Below are positions 23,655 through 30,129 of a stretch of DNA of 34,882 nucleotides, one piece after another. The translations under genes and the position numbers were made by a program. Source of the stretch: Solirubrobacterales bacterium (GTDB taxonomy: Bacteria > Actinomycetota > Thermoleophilia > Solirubrobacterales > Solirubrobacteraceae); assembly GCA_026392325.1 (NCBI GenBank), contig JAPLCH010000237.1, positions 1 to 34,882 of the forward strand, written 5' to 3'. Every line of letters starts with the position of its first letter. Within the stretch, counting starts at the first letter, position 1. Below the pieces are notes generated by a model. It ran no database searches. It was not told the DNA's origin and saw nothing but the letters and a program-made list of their open reading frames with translations.

Positions 23655-25808
23655 ATGGCAAATGGCAATCGCTCGCAGAATGTAGCCGCGGCACGCTGGT
23701 CAGCTGACGGCAGTGAACTGGGTCGCAGCGACCTGACCGCACCAGGAGCAGACGTCTTCGGCTCCAAGGTATTCGGACCAACAGTCCTGAAGCAGCGCCT
23801 TCCAAAGCAGGTTCACAAGAAGCTCCTGCGCACACTTGAGAACGGCGAAGCCCTTGACCCAACACTGGCCGACGCGGTTGCCACGGCAATGCGCGACTGG
23901 GCGATGGAAAACGGCTGCACTCATTACACACACTGGTTCCAGCCACTTACAGGGTCCACCGCTGAGAAGCACGACTCTTTCTACGGTCCTGCTGGCGACG
24001 GCACGGCAATCGCCGAGTTCTCCGGCAAGGAGCTAATTCAGGGCGAGCCTGACGCTTCCTCATTCCCAACCGGTGGGCTTCGCGCAACCTTTGAGGCCCG
24101 TGGCTACACGGCTTGGGACCCAACAAGCCCTGCGTTCATTCTTGACAACCCGAACGGTGCGCTCCTTTGCATTCCGACGGCTTTCGCATCGTGGAAGGGC
24201 GAGGCTCTTGACACCAAGATCCCGCTTCTGCGTTCAATGGATGCCCTGTCCCGTTCTGCTGTCGCAGCTCTCAAGCTGATCGGTGATCTGGAAACGCAGC
24301 GTGTGTTTTCAACGGTCGGCCCGGAGCAGGAGTACTTCCTGATTGACGAGCAGTACTACTTCGAGCGCCCTGACCTTGTGAACACTGGTCGCACCCTGTT
24401 TGGTGCGAAGCCACCGAAGGGCCATGAGCTGGACGACCATTACTTCGGTTCAATTCCAGAGCGCGTTCTGGCCTGCATGATGGAGACCGAGCTTGAGCTT
24501 GCGAAGCTTGGTGTTCCGATCAAGACCCGTCACAACGAGGTTGCTCCCGCGCAGTATGAGGTTGCTCCGATCTTCGAGAGCTCCAATGTCGGCGCGGACC
24601 ACCAGCAGCTGACCATGCAAGTGCTGCAGAACGTTGCCCGCCGTTACGGCCTCGTCTGCCTGATCCATGAGAAGCCATTCGCTGGCGTCAACGGATCCGG
24701 AAAGCACAACAACTGGTCTGTTGGAACCGATGGTGGAGAGAACCTGCTCAACCCAGGTGCAACTCCACACGACAACCTTCAGTTCCTGTTCTTTTGCACC
24801 GCAGTGATCCAGGCCGTGAACAAGCACCAGGGTCTGCTTCGCGCAACCGTGGCATCAGTTGGCCAGGATCACCGTCTTGGAGCCAACGAGGCTCCGCCGG
24901 CGATCATCTCGATCTTCCTTGGTGGAGAGCTTGAGCGGGTCTTCGACGCAATTGCGAAGGGCAAGACGACACGCAGCAAGCCAGGTTCATTCCTTGGTCT
25001 TGGCTCGGATGTCCTGCCTCCGCTTCCACTTGATGGTGGCGACCGAAACCGGACCAGCCCATTTGCATTCACGGGCAACAAGTTCGAGTTCCGCGCCCCA
25101 GGTTCAAGTCAGTCGATCAGTTTTGTCAACACGGTGCTCAACACCATTGTTGCCGAGGCAATTGATGACCTTTCAGCGAAGCTGAAGAAGTCACTTGGAA
25201 GCCGTCGTTCAATCGAAGCTGCCCTTATGCCAGTCTTGAAGAACTCCGTCAAGGAGAACGAGGCAATTCTCTTCGGTGGGGACGGCTACAGCGAGGCATG
25301 GCACAAGGAAGCTGAGAAGCGCGGCCTGAAGAACATGCGCACCACTCCGGATGCACTCCCAGAAATGATCGCCCCGGCGACAGTCAAGGTGTTTGCCAAG
25401 TACAAGGTGCTGAATAAGGTTGAACTCCAGTCCCGCTTTGAGGTTGCAGCCGAGCAGTATGTGACCAAGCTCAACATTGAGGGTGAGACGGCAGCCAACA
25501 TGGCCCGCACGCTGATCCTTCCTGCTGCAACCCGGCACCTTGCCGAGCTGCGTGCAGCTGAAGTTCCAGCCCTCATTGAGGAGACCGCCGTTCTTGTCGA
25601 CGAGCTTGTGTCAGCCATCCGGGCATTGGACAAGGCCAACGAGGGCCATCCTTCCCGCGGCGGCGTGATCAACCACGCCAAGTACATGCGTGACAAGGTC
25701 ATCCCGGCAATGGACGCAACCCGTGAGGTTGCCGACAAGCTGGAGGGAATTGTCGCCGACAGCCTCTGGCCACTTCCGAAGTACCAGGAGATGCTGTTCA
25801 TCAAGTAA
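23655..25808 (+). CDS. glnN: Glutamine synthetase type III
   Basis: A 717-aa cytosolic enzyme making glutamine from glutamate, ammonia and ATP. Its length is normal for type III, not for GSI (about 470). Visible features are FGSKVFGPTVLKQRLP near the N-terminus, catalytic GPEQEYFLID (222-231), EVAPAQYEVAPIFE, the type III signature PFAGVNGSGKHNNWS (341-355), and HRLGANEAPPAIISIFLG. GSIII enzymes lack the adenylylation loop of GSI-beta. Its place beside amt-glnK marks it as part of ammonium assimilation. ATG 23655 is supported by AGGAGG 10 nt upstream. A strong terminator follows the stop. Confidence 0.95.
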   Translation: MANGNRSQNVAAARWSADGSELGRSDLTAPGADVFGSKVFGPTVLKQRLPKQVHKKLLRTLENGEALDPTLADAVATAMRDWAMENGCTHYTHWFQPLTGSTAEKHDSFYGPAGDGTAIAEFSGKELIQGEPDASSFPTGGLRATFEARGYTAWDPTSPAFILDNPNGALLCIPTAFASWKGEALDTKIPLLRSMDALSRSAVAALKLIGDLETQRVFSTVGPEQEYFLIDEQYYFERPDLVNTGRTLFGAKPPKGHELDDHYFGSIPERVLACMMETELELAKLGVPIKTRHNEVAPAQYEVAPIFESSNVGADHQQLTMQVLQNVARRYGLVCLIHEKPFAGVNGSGKHNNWSVGTDGGENLLNPGATPHDNLQFLFFCTAVIQAVNKHQGLLRATVASVGQDHRLGANEAPPAIISIFLGGELERVFDAIAKGKTTRSKPGSFLGLGSDVLPPLPLDGGDRNRTSPFAFTGNKFEFRAPGSSQSISFVNTVLNTIVAEAIDDLSAKLKKSLGSRRSIEAALMPVLKNSVKENEAILFGGDGYSEAWHKEAEKRGLKNMRTTPDALPEMIAPATVKVFAKYKVLNKVELQSRFEVAAEQYVTKLNIEGETAANMARTLILPAATRHLAELRAAEVPALIEETAVLVDELVSAIRALDKANEGHPSRGGVINHAKYMRDKVIPAMDATREVADKLEGIVADSLWPLPKYQEMLFIK

Positions 25809-25837
25809 TTCAAGCCGTACAGTTGGTTGCAGCAAAC

Positions 25838-25876
25838 CCGGGGCGGTCCTGACAAGCAGGTCCGCCCCGGCCTTTT
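25838..25876 (+). terminator. Rho-independent terminator of glnN
   Basis: CCGGGGCGG / CCGCCCCGG (25838-25846 and 25862-25870) form a 9-bp stem that continues past a T-T mismatch into CCTG / CAGG around an ACAAG loop. It is followed by CCTTTT. This is the clearest terminator in the window. Its T-tract ends four bases before the ATG of the channel gene. Confidence 0.9.
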
Positions 25877-25880
25877 AACC

Positions 25881-26699
25881 ATGAGCACTGAACAAGACTC
25901 CACTCCCGCCCCCGACCCCGACAAGTCAGGGCCAGACACGGGCACCATCCCGCCGGGGCGTTCCGCGGCGAAGGAGAAGCTCTGGGAGAAGCGACTTGAG
26001 AAGCCGATGCTTGTGGCCGCCGTTCTGGTCATCCCCGCACTGCTGCTCGACAACCCTCGGGTTCACGGCATTCCCCACATGATTGGAACCTTCCTCAACG
26101 TCGGCACCTGGCTGGCCTTCGTCGTTGAGTTCGTGATCATGCTCAGCGTTGTTCCGTCAAGGAAGCGTTACCTGAGGGACAACCCGATTCAGATCATCAT
26201 CGTTTTCCTCACAGTTCCGTTCCTTGAGGATGTGTTTGACAGCCTCAGGATCTTGCGGATTGTGCGCGTCTTGAGGCTCTTCAGGCTTGCCCCACTGGTC
26301 AGGTGGCTTTTCAGCACCGAGGGAGTCAGCTACATCGCCTTGGCCGGACTGCTTGTTGTTTTTGCTGGTGGAGAGGCCTTCAGCCAGGTTGAGGGCGTTG
26401 GCTTCTGGAACAGCGTCTATTGGAGTGTCACCACGTTCACGAGTACTGGTTACGGAGACATCTCGCCAAAGTCGGCTGAGGGTCGCGCGCTGGCAAGCCT
26501 CGTCATGTTGATCGGCAGCAGCTTCGTGGCCGTTATTACCGGTGCTTTGGCAGAGCTTTTTCTGCGCCGGCGCTCTGAAGAGCTTGAGAGGACAGAGGGC
26601 AGGTTGCTCAGCGGAGAACAGGAGATTCTGTCTCAGCTGCAGGCACTCTCCAAAAGGGTTGAACAGCTGGCTGAATCCGTATCCGAGCGCAAGAGCTAG
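25881..26699 (+). CDS. Voltage-gated potassium channel (6TM)
   Basis: A 272-aa protein. S1 lies near 43-57, S2 69-91, and S3 102-115. S4 holds Arg at 123, 126, 129, 132, 135 and 141, every third residue up to 135, which is a full voltage-sensor pattern. S5 lies 148-167, and the pore has the selectivity filter STGYGD (188-193) preceded by SVTTFT. S6 lies 203-226. A 35-residue helical tail (ELERTEGRLLSGEQEILSQLQALSKRVEQL) is likely a coiled coil for tetramer assembly. It conducts K+ across the inner membrane. ATG 25881 fits the family start just before S1, but no Shine-Dalgarno precedes it and the glnN terminator ends four bases upstream. Confidence 0.9.
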   Translation: MSTEQDSTPAPDPDKSGPDTGTIPPGRSAAKEKLWEKRLEKPMLVAAVLVIPALLLDNPRVHGIPHMIGTFLNVGTWLAFVVEFVIMLSVVPSRKRYLRDNPIQIIIVFLTVPFLEDVFDSLRILRIVRVLRLFRLAPLVRWLFSTEGVSYIALAGLLVVFAGGEAFSQVEGVGFWNSVYWSVTTFTSTGYGDISPKSAEGRALASLVMLIGSSFVAVITGALAELFLRRRSEELERTEGRLLSGEQEILSQLQALSKRVEQLAESVSERKS

Positions 26700-26737
26700 G
26701 CGGCCCGCGGGCAAGTCAGGACTGCCCCGTTGCCAGC

Positions 26738-26977
26738 TCAGCCGATCAGCTGACCGAGCGAGAACATTCTCTCCAACAGGTCGAAGTGAATCCGCTCCCG
26801 CATTCCCTCATCGGCGAACGGCGCTTGGTCAAACACCTCTGAGAGCAACTGGGGATCCAACCGTTCGTCGTCTGCCTCTACTCCCAAAGGCTGGGCGACG
26901 GAGATGGATATGACAGGCAACCCAGGAGCCGACCTAGGGCGGCAGGTACCGACGCGCCAGGGGGCCCAAGACACCAT
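26738..26977 (-). CDS. Small hypothetical frame, possibly a gene remnant
   Basis: This 79-aa frame is not recognised. The second half (EADDERLDPQLLSEVFDQA, ADEGMRERIHFDLLERMFSL) looks like real helical protein, acidic and amphipathic, while the first half is irregular. It might be the 3' end of a decayed gene rather than a complete one. It is convergent with the channel gene and divergent from the XRE gene. No ribosome site was found. Confidence 0.3.
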   Translation of the reverse strand: MVSWAPWRVGTCRPRSAPGLPVISISVAQPLGVEADDERLDPQLLSEVFDQAPFADEGMRERIHFDLLERMFSLGQLIG

Positions 26978-27000
26978 TCCCCGTGACTTACCAATTTTGA

Positions 27001-27006
27001 TAAAGT
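27001..27006 (+). promoter_or_regulatory. -10-like TAAAGT before the XRE gene
   Basis: TAAAGT fits the actinobacterial TANNNT pattern and lies nine bases before ATG 27016, in an AT-rich patch (AATTTTGATAAAG) unusual for this window. No Shine-Dalgarno is seen, so the transcript may be leaderless. Confidence 0.4.
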
Positions 27007-27015
27007 ACCATCCTC

Positions 27016-27435
27016 ATGCCTAAGCAAACCCAAACATCAAGACCCTCCACCCCTGAGGTGACTTCCCCGAGTCCCGCAGGTCGCACAAGCTCCGCCAGTT
27101 CAGCAGGCCGAGCAAAGCGGAGCCCCCAATACCGGGAAGCACGCGATGAGTATTCGTCCATCCGGCAGCTTCGTGAGAAGAACTGGATTGCAGCTCATAT
27201 CCGGGAACGACGTTACGAACTTGAGATGACGCAGAAAGATGTTGCAGACCAAGCCAAGACTTCCCACTCTGCCATCGCCCGCCTCGAAGCGGGCAACCAC
27301 ATGCCAACCATTGCCTTCCTGCAGCGGGTATTGGCCGTGCTTGACGAGGACCTACTGATTGGCATTGAGCGACAAGACCCAGGCGAGGAGCGCGAGCGCG
27401 AAATCGCAGCAGCCCCCCGCCCGCTGGCAGCCTGA
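27016..27435 (+). CDS. XRE-family helix-turn-helix regulator (antitoxin-like)
   Basis: A 139-aa protein with a low-complexity Ser/Pro/Thr-rich leader (1-35), then YSSIRQLREKNWIAAHIRERRYEL and the HTH at about 71-125 (MTQKDVADQAKTSHSAIARLEAGNHMPTIAFLQRVLAVLD). The architecture is that of HigA-type antitoxins and stand-alone XRE repressors. No toxin frame was found on either side in this orientation. It could bind its own AT-rich promoter. The leader may be wrongly included; a start nearer YSSIRQ cannot be excluded. Confidence 0.8.
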   Translation: MPKQTQTSRPSTPEVTSPSPAGRTSSASSAGRAKRSPQYREARDEYSSIRQLREKNWIAAHIRERRYELEMTQKDVADQAKTSHSAIARLEAGNHMPTIAFLQRVLAVLDEDLLIGIERQDPGEEREREIAAAPRPLAA

Positions 27436-27440
27436 ACACT

Positions 27441-27458
27441 CACCCACCAGCTTGGGTG
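27441..27458 (+). terminator. Short hairpin after the XRE gene
   Basis: CACCCA / TGGGTG form a 6-bp stem with a 6-nt loop (CCAGCT), five bases after the XRE stop. No T-tract follows, so it is a weak or Rho-assisted terminator. Confidence 0.35.
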
Positions 27459-27482
27459 AAGCGGCCGGAGACCTCCCGAAGT

Positions 27483-27560
27483 TCAGCGCTTGACGATGAC
27501 CGACGGTTCGTCGGCATCAGCCCGGAGCAGGCGGAACTGAACCTTCATTCTGAGAGTCGA
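27483..27560 (-). repeat. 78-bp direct repeat, copy 1 (XRE gene 3' end)
   Basis: This block matches 29696-29773 in the same orientation at 72 of 78 positions by hand alignment. On the minus strand it reads STLxMKVQFRLLRADADEP SVIVKR then stop, the end of an XRE-type regulator. Homology begins exactly at the stop codon and ends abruptly near GAGAGTCGA. Upstream of it the frame is not a regulator, so this copy is a truncated fragment. Confidence 0.85.
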
Positions 27561-27632
27561 TTCGTCTTGCCTACCGGGCGGGCAGAGAGAGGATCCACAT
27601 ACTCCCAGCTACTTGCAGAATTCATCAACTGC

Positions 27633-27638
27633 TATAAT
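27633..27638 (+). promoter_or_regulatory. Consensus -10 box of the ArsR-SulP operon
   Basis: A perfect TATAAT lies eight bases before ATG 27647, in a locally AT-rich patch. The spacing fits a leaderless start. CATCAA occurs twice around it (27623-27628 and 27639-27644), which may be where the repressor binds. The -35 region is weak. Confidence 0.55.
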
Positions 27639-27646
27639 CATCAAGC

Positions 27647-27982
27647 ATGGTCACTCAACTCCATGAGGCGAAGGCTGAACTGTTCCGCACAATGGGCCAT
27701 CCGGTCAGAGTCCGGGTGCTGGAACTTCTGCAGGATCGGCCGTGCGCAGTACACGAACTCCTCGCTGAGATTGATGTTGAACCGTCAAGCCTCTCCCAGC
27801 AGCTGGCGATCCTTCGCCGAGCCGGGCTTGTGGCGTCCTCAAGGGAAGGCTCAACGGTGCGCTACACCCTCGCCACCTCTGATGTCTCAGACGTGATGAC
27901 AGCGGCACGTCGAATTCTCACTGAACTGCTCTCCGACCGAGAGGGCTTGCTCGAAGAGCTTCGCGCCGCCGAGCGCGCCTGA
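27647..27982 (+). CDS. ArsR-family transcriptional regulator
   Basis: A 111-aa winged-helix regulator: LFRTMGHPVRVRVLELLQDRPCAVHELL, recognition helix EPSSLSQQLAILRRAGLVA, wing SREGSTVRYTLA. The ELCVCD-type metal site of ArsR/SmtB is absent; the only Cys is Cys33. The signal is therefore probably not arsenite or cadmium through that site. Its stop overlaps the SulP ATG by one base (TGATG), so it most likely represses its own operon and the transporter. Confidence 0.9.
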   Translation: MVTQLHEAKAELFRTMGHPVRVRVLELLQDRPCAVHELLAEIDVEPSSLSQQLAILRRAGLVASSREGSTVRYTLATSDVSDVMTAARRILTELLSDREGLLEELRAAERA

Positions 27983-29646
27983 TGCCCGTCACAGAGCTGG
28001 TCGGGCGAGTCAAGGCTCTGCTGCCGAGGCGAGCCGACCTTGCCGATGTCCGACGCTCACCCAGACGCGACTTGATCGCCGGAATCACTGTTGCGATCGT
28101 CGCACTCCCGCTCGCCCTTGCCTTCGGCGTAGCATCAGGACTCGGAGCGCAGGCCGGCCTTGCAACCGCCGTCGTGGCCGGAACCGTTGCCGCCGTGTTC
28201 GGCGGCTCCAACCTGCAGGTATCCGGGCCAACCGGGGCGATGACAGTCGTTCTGCTGCCCGTCGTATCGCGCTTTGGCACTCAGGGAGTACTGATGGTCG
28301 GAGCAATGGCTGGGCTGATCATCGTGGTCCTCGCAATCGCCCGCATGGGTCGCTACGTCGACTTCCTGCCAATGCCCGTAGTTGAAGGGTTCACCGCGGG
28401 GATTGCTGTCATAATCGCACTGCAACAGGTGCCCGCTGCTCTTGGGATAAGCGACGCAAAAGGAACCAGGGTCTGGCAGGTCGCGGCAGACGCCGTTGGC
28501 AGGTTTGTCGGTCACCCGTCAGCCGGGTCGGTTGGCATTGCACTCGGCGTGGCGGCCGTCATGCTGATCGGTGCGCGCCTTCGCCCCGAACTGCCCTTCT
28601 CACTGCTCGGGGTTGCCGTGGCAACGGCAGCAGCTCAACTCTTCCCTCTTGGAGTGAAGCTGCTCGGCACTATCCCCAGTGGACTGCCGGCCCCCTCGCT
28701 CGGATTCGTGAACCCGGCAACATTTGAGGCAATGCTGCCTTCTGCTTTGGCTATCGCGGCGCTCGCGTCACTGGAAAGCCTGCTCTCGGCGACCGTTGCT
28801 GATGGCATGAGCGTCAACCAGAAGACAGACCCAGATAGGGAACTCTTTGGGCAGGGGCTCGCCAACATTGCAGCCCCAATCTTTGGAGGAGTGCCAGCGA
28901 CAGGTGCCATAGCCCGCACGGCAGTGAATGTTCGTGCCGGGGCCACATCGCGACTTTCAGCTGCAGTGCATGCGCTGGTGCTTGCTGTGATCGTCTACAC
29001 AGCAGGCCCGCTCGTTGGCCTGATTCCCCTCGCAGCGCTTGCCGGAGTGCTTTTTGCGACTGCATTCCAGATGGTTGAAAGCGCGTCACTGCTTGCCCTT
29101 GCACGGTCAACAAGGCGGGACGCGCTTGTGCTTGCCCTTACTTTCACGGTAACCGTGGCCATTGACCTGGTCACCGCCGTAGCTGTCGGTGTCGGTGTCG
29201 CCGTCGTCCTCGCATTGAGAGCTGTCACCGCCTCCGCTGGCATGGAAGAGGTCCCAATCGCAGTTGGCGATCACTCATCAGAAGAGCACACGCTACTGGC
29301 CGAGAACATCGTCGCGTACCGTCTAGATGGTCCCCTCGTTTTCGCAGCTGCACACCGGTTCCTGCTTGAGCTGACTGATGTAGCCCAGGTGCGCGTTGTC
29401 ATTTTGCGTATGTCTCGAGTGACGACAATTGATGCCACCGGTGCGCGGGTGTTGAGCGACGCAATCAGGCACCTTGAGCGCCGCGGCATAGTTGTCGCCC
29501 TCTCAGGGCTCACCTCGGGCCATGGAGATGTTTTGGCAGCCATGGGCGCTTCAATGCAGACCGATTACGAAGTTCGGAACTTCGACACGACGCCTCAGGC
29601 GATCGAATATGCAAGAGAGATAATCCGCAAGCCACGGCCGGCCTAG
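27982..29646 (+). CDS. SulP-family anion transporter with STAS domain
   Basis: A 554-aa inner-membrane transporter. The SLC26/SulP core (about 25-400) starts with SPRRDLIAGITVAIVALPLALAFG and has the GLQVSGPTGAM-like segment NLQVSGPTGAMTVVLLP, later FGGVPATGAIARTAVNVRAGA. A cytosolic STAS domain (about 435-545) shows DGPLVFAAAHRFLLEL and the strand-loop VVILRMSRVTTIDATGA. SulP proteins carry bicarbonate, sulfate or other anions; the pairing with ArsR is common in Actinobacteria, and bicarbonate is a reasonable guess only. The pair sits between two direct repeats. Confidence 0.92.
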   Translation: MPVTELVGRVKALLPRRADLADVRRSPRRDLIAGITVAIVALPLALAFGVASGLGAQAGLATAVVAGTVAAVFGGSNLQVSGPTGAMTVVLLPVVSRFGTQGVLMVGAMAGLIIVVLAIARMGRYVDFLPMPVVEGFTAGIAVIIALQQVPAALGISDAKGTRVWQVAADAVGRFVGHPSAGSVGIALGVAAVMLIGARLRPELPFSLLGVAVATAAAQLFPLGVKLLGTIPSGLPAPSLGFVNPATFEAMLPSALAIAALASLESLLSATVADGMSVNQKTDPDRELFGQGLANIAAPIFGGVPATGAIARTAVNVRAGATSRLSAAVHALVLAVIVYTAGPLVGLIPLAALAGVLFATAFQMVESASLLALARSTRRDALVLALTFTVTVAIDLVTAVAVGVGVAVVLALRAVTASAGMEEVPIAVGDHSSEEHTLLAENIVAYRLDGPLVFAAAHRFLLELTDVAQVRVVILRMSRVTTIDATGARVLSDAIRHLERRGIVVALSGLTSGHGDVLAAMGASMQTDYEVRNFDTTPQAIEYAREIIRKPRPA

Positions 29647-29695
29647 CCTGATCTCCCAGCCCAAAACGTGGTCCAACGTTCGCCTTCGCCTCGTC

Positions 29696-29773
29696 TCAGC
29701 GCTTGACGATGACCGACGGTTCGTCCGCATCGGCCCTGATCAGGCGGAACTGGACCTTCATTCCGAGAGTCGA
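29696..29773 (-). repeat. 78-bp direct repeat, copy 2 (XRE gene 3' end)
   Basis: This is the partner of 27483-27560, with six mismatches. Most differences leave the encoded residues unchanged (one Leu/Ile exchange), so both copies spent time as coding sequence before decay. The two copies bracket the ArsR-SulP pair. Confidence 0.85.
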
Positions 29774-29818
29774 CGCGTAGCGTTCAATCGTTGCAAACAT
29801 GTGATTGACCGGGCTGGA
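29696..29818 (-). pseudogene. 3' fragment of an XRE-type regulator
   Basis: Read from about 29818 down to the TGA at 29696-29698, this gives SPVNHMFATIERYASTLGM then KVQFRLIRADADEPSVIVKR. This is the typical last helix and beta tail of an XRE regulator. Upstream the frame continues to a stop without any HTH, so the 5' part of the gene has been lost. A 34-residue peptide from ATG 29800 is formally possible. Confidence 0.6.
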
Positions 29819-30067
29819 GGGCGCGAAGTAATTCTGCGGTGCCTTCCTATCGCAGCTCAAACAACGGCTCGAGTAAAGGTTCTCTGGCTGCTTGATACGC
29901 CAGCCTCGTCTCTGACTGACAGAGGCGGGCCACTGGACACATCAAGTCAGCTTCCATTCACGCGCGGAACGACCTTCAAGCTCAATCGGGTTGATGACGG
30001 CTCAGGCACGTCAGACCCCATCGCTCCAGGAGCGCGCTTGCTCGCCAGATACTGAGAAAGACCCAAC

Positions 30068-30121
30068 CTCCGTGGTACTTCGCCGTCTGGTGTCCCATCG
30101 GGTGTAAGGTTGTCCACGGAG
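30068..30121 (+). promoter_or_regulatory. Inverted repeat covering the GH1 ribosome site
   Basis: CTCCGTGG (30068-30075) and CCACGGAG (30114-30121) are perfectly complementary. The second arm includes GGAG (30118-30121), the Shine-Dalgarno eight bases before ATG 30130. If the RNA forms this stem, the ribosome site is hidden. Confidence 0.35.
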
Positions 30122-30129
30122 AAGATGAG

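Larger units (their letters stand above)
26700..27015. other. Intergenic region, 316 bp, with one doubtful small frame
   Basis: After the channel stop there is a GC-rich palindrome, GCCCGCGGGC (26703-26712), perhaps a weak transcript end. The rest holds the doubtful minus-strand frame 26738-26977 and, at its right edge, a promoter-like element for the XRE gene. No tRNA, terminator with T-tract or repeat was seen. Confidence 0.5.
29647..30129. other. Intergenic region, 483 bp, with gene remnants
   Basis: The left part holds the second repeat and the XRE remnant. At about 29835-29862 a minus-strand frame reads EPLLEPLFELR then stop, vaguely like a motif of HigB-type toxins, which may mark a decayed toxin-antitoxin pair. 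The right part is the leader of the GH1 gene. An 84-residue plus-strand frame at 29801-30055 has no protein-like pattern and is left out. Confidence 0.5.

Noticed and set aside
25286..26053. 255-codon minus-strand frame over the end of glnN and the start of the channel gene
   Set aside because: It crosses a strong terminator and two clear genes on the opposite strand, and its residues are mostly Ser, Arg and Ala without motifs.
29801..30055. 84-codon plus-strand frame in the gap before the GH1 gene
   Set aside because: It starts inside the XRE remnant, lacks a ribosome site, and shows no protein-like pattern.
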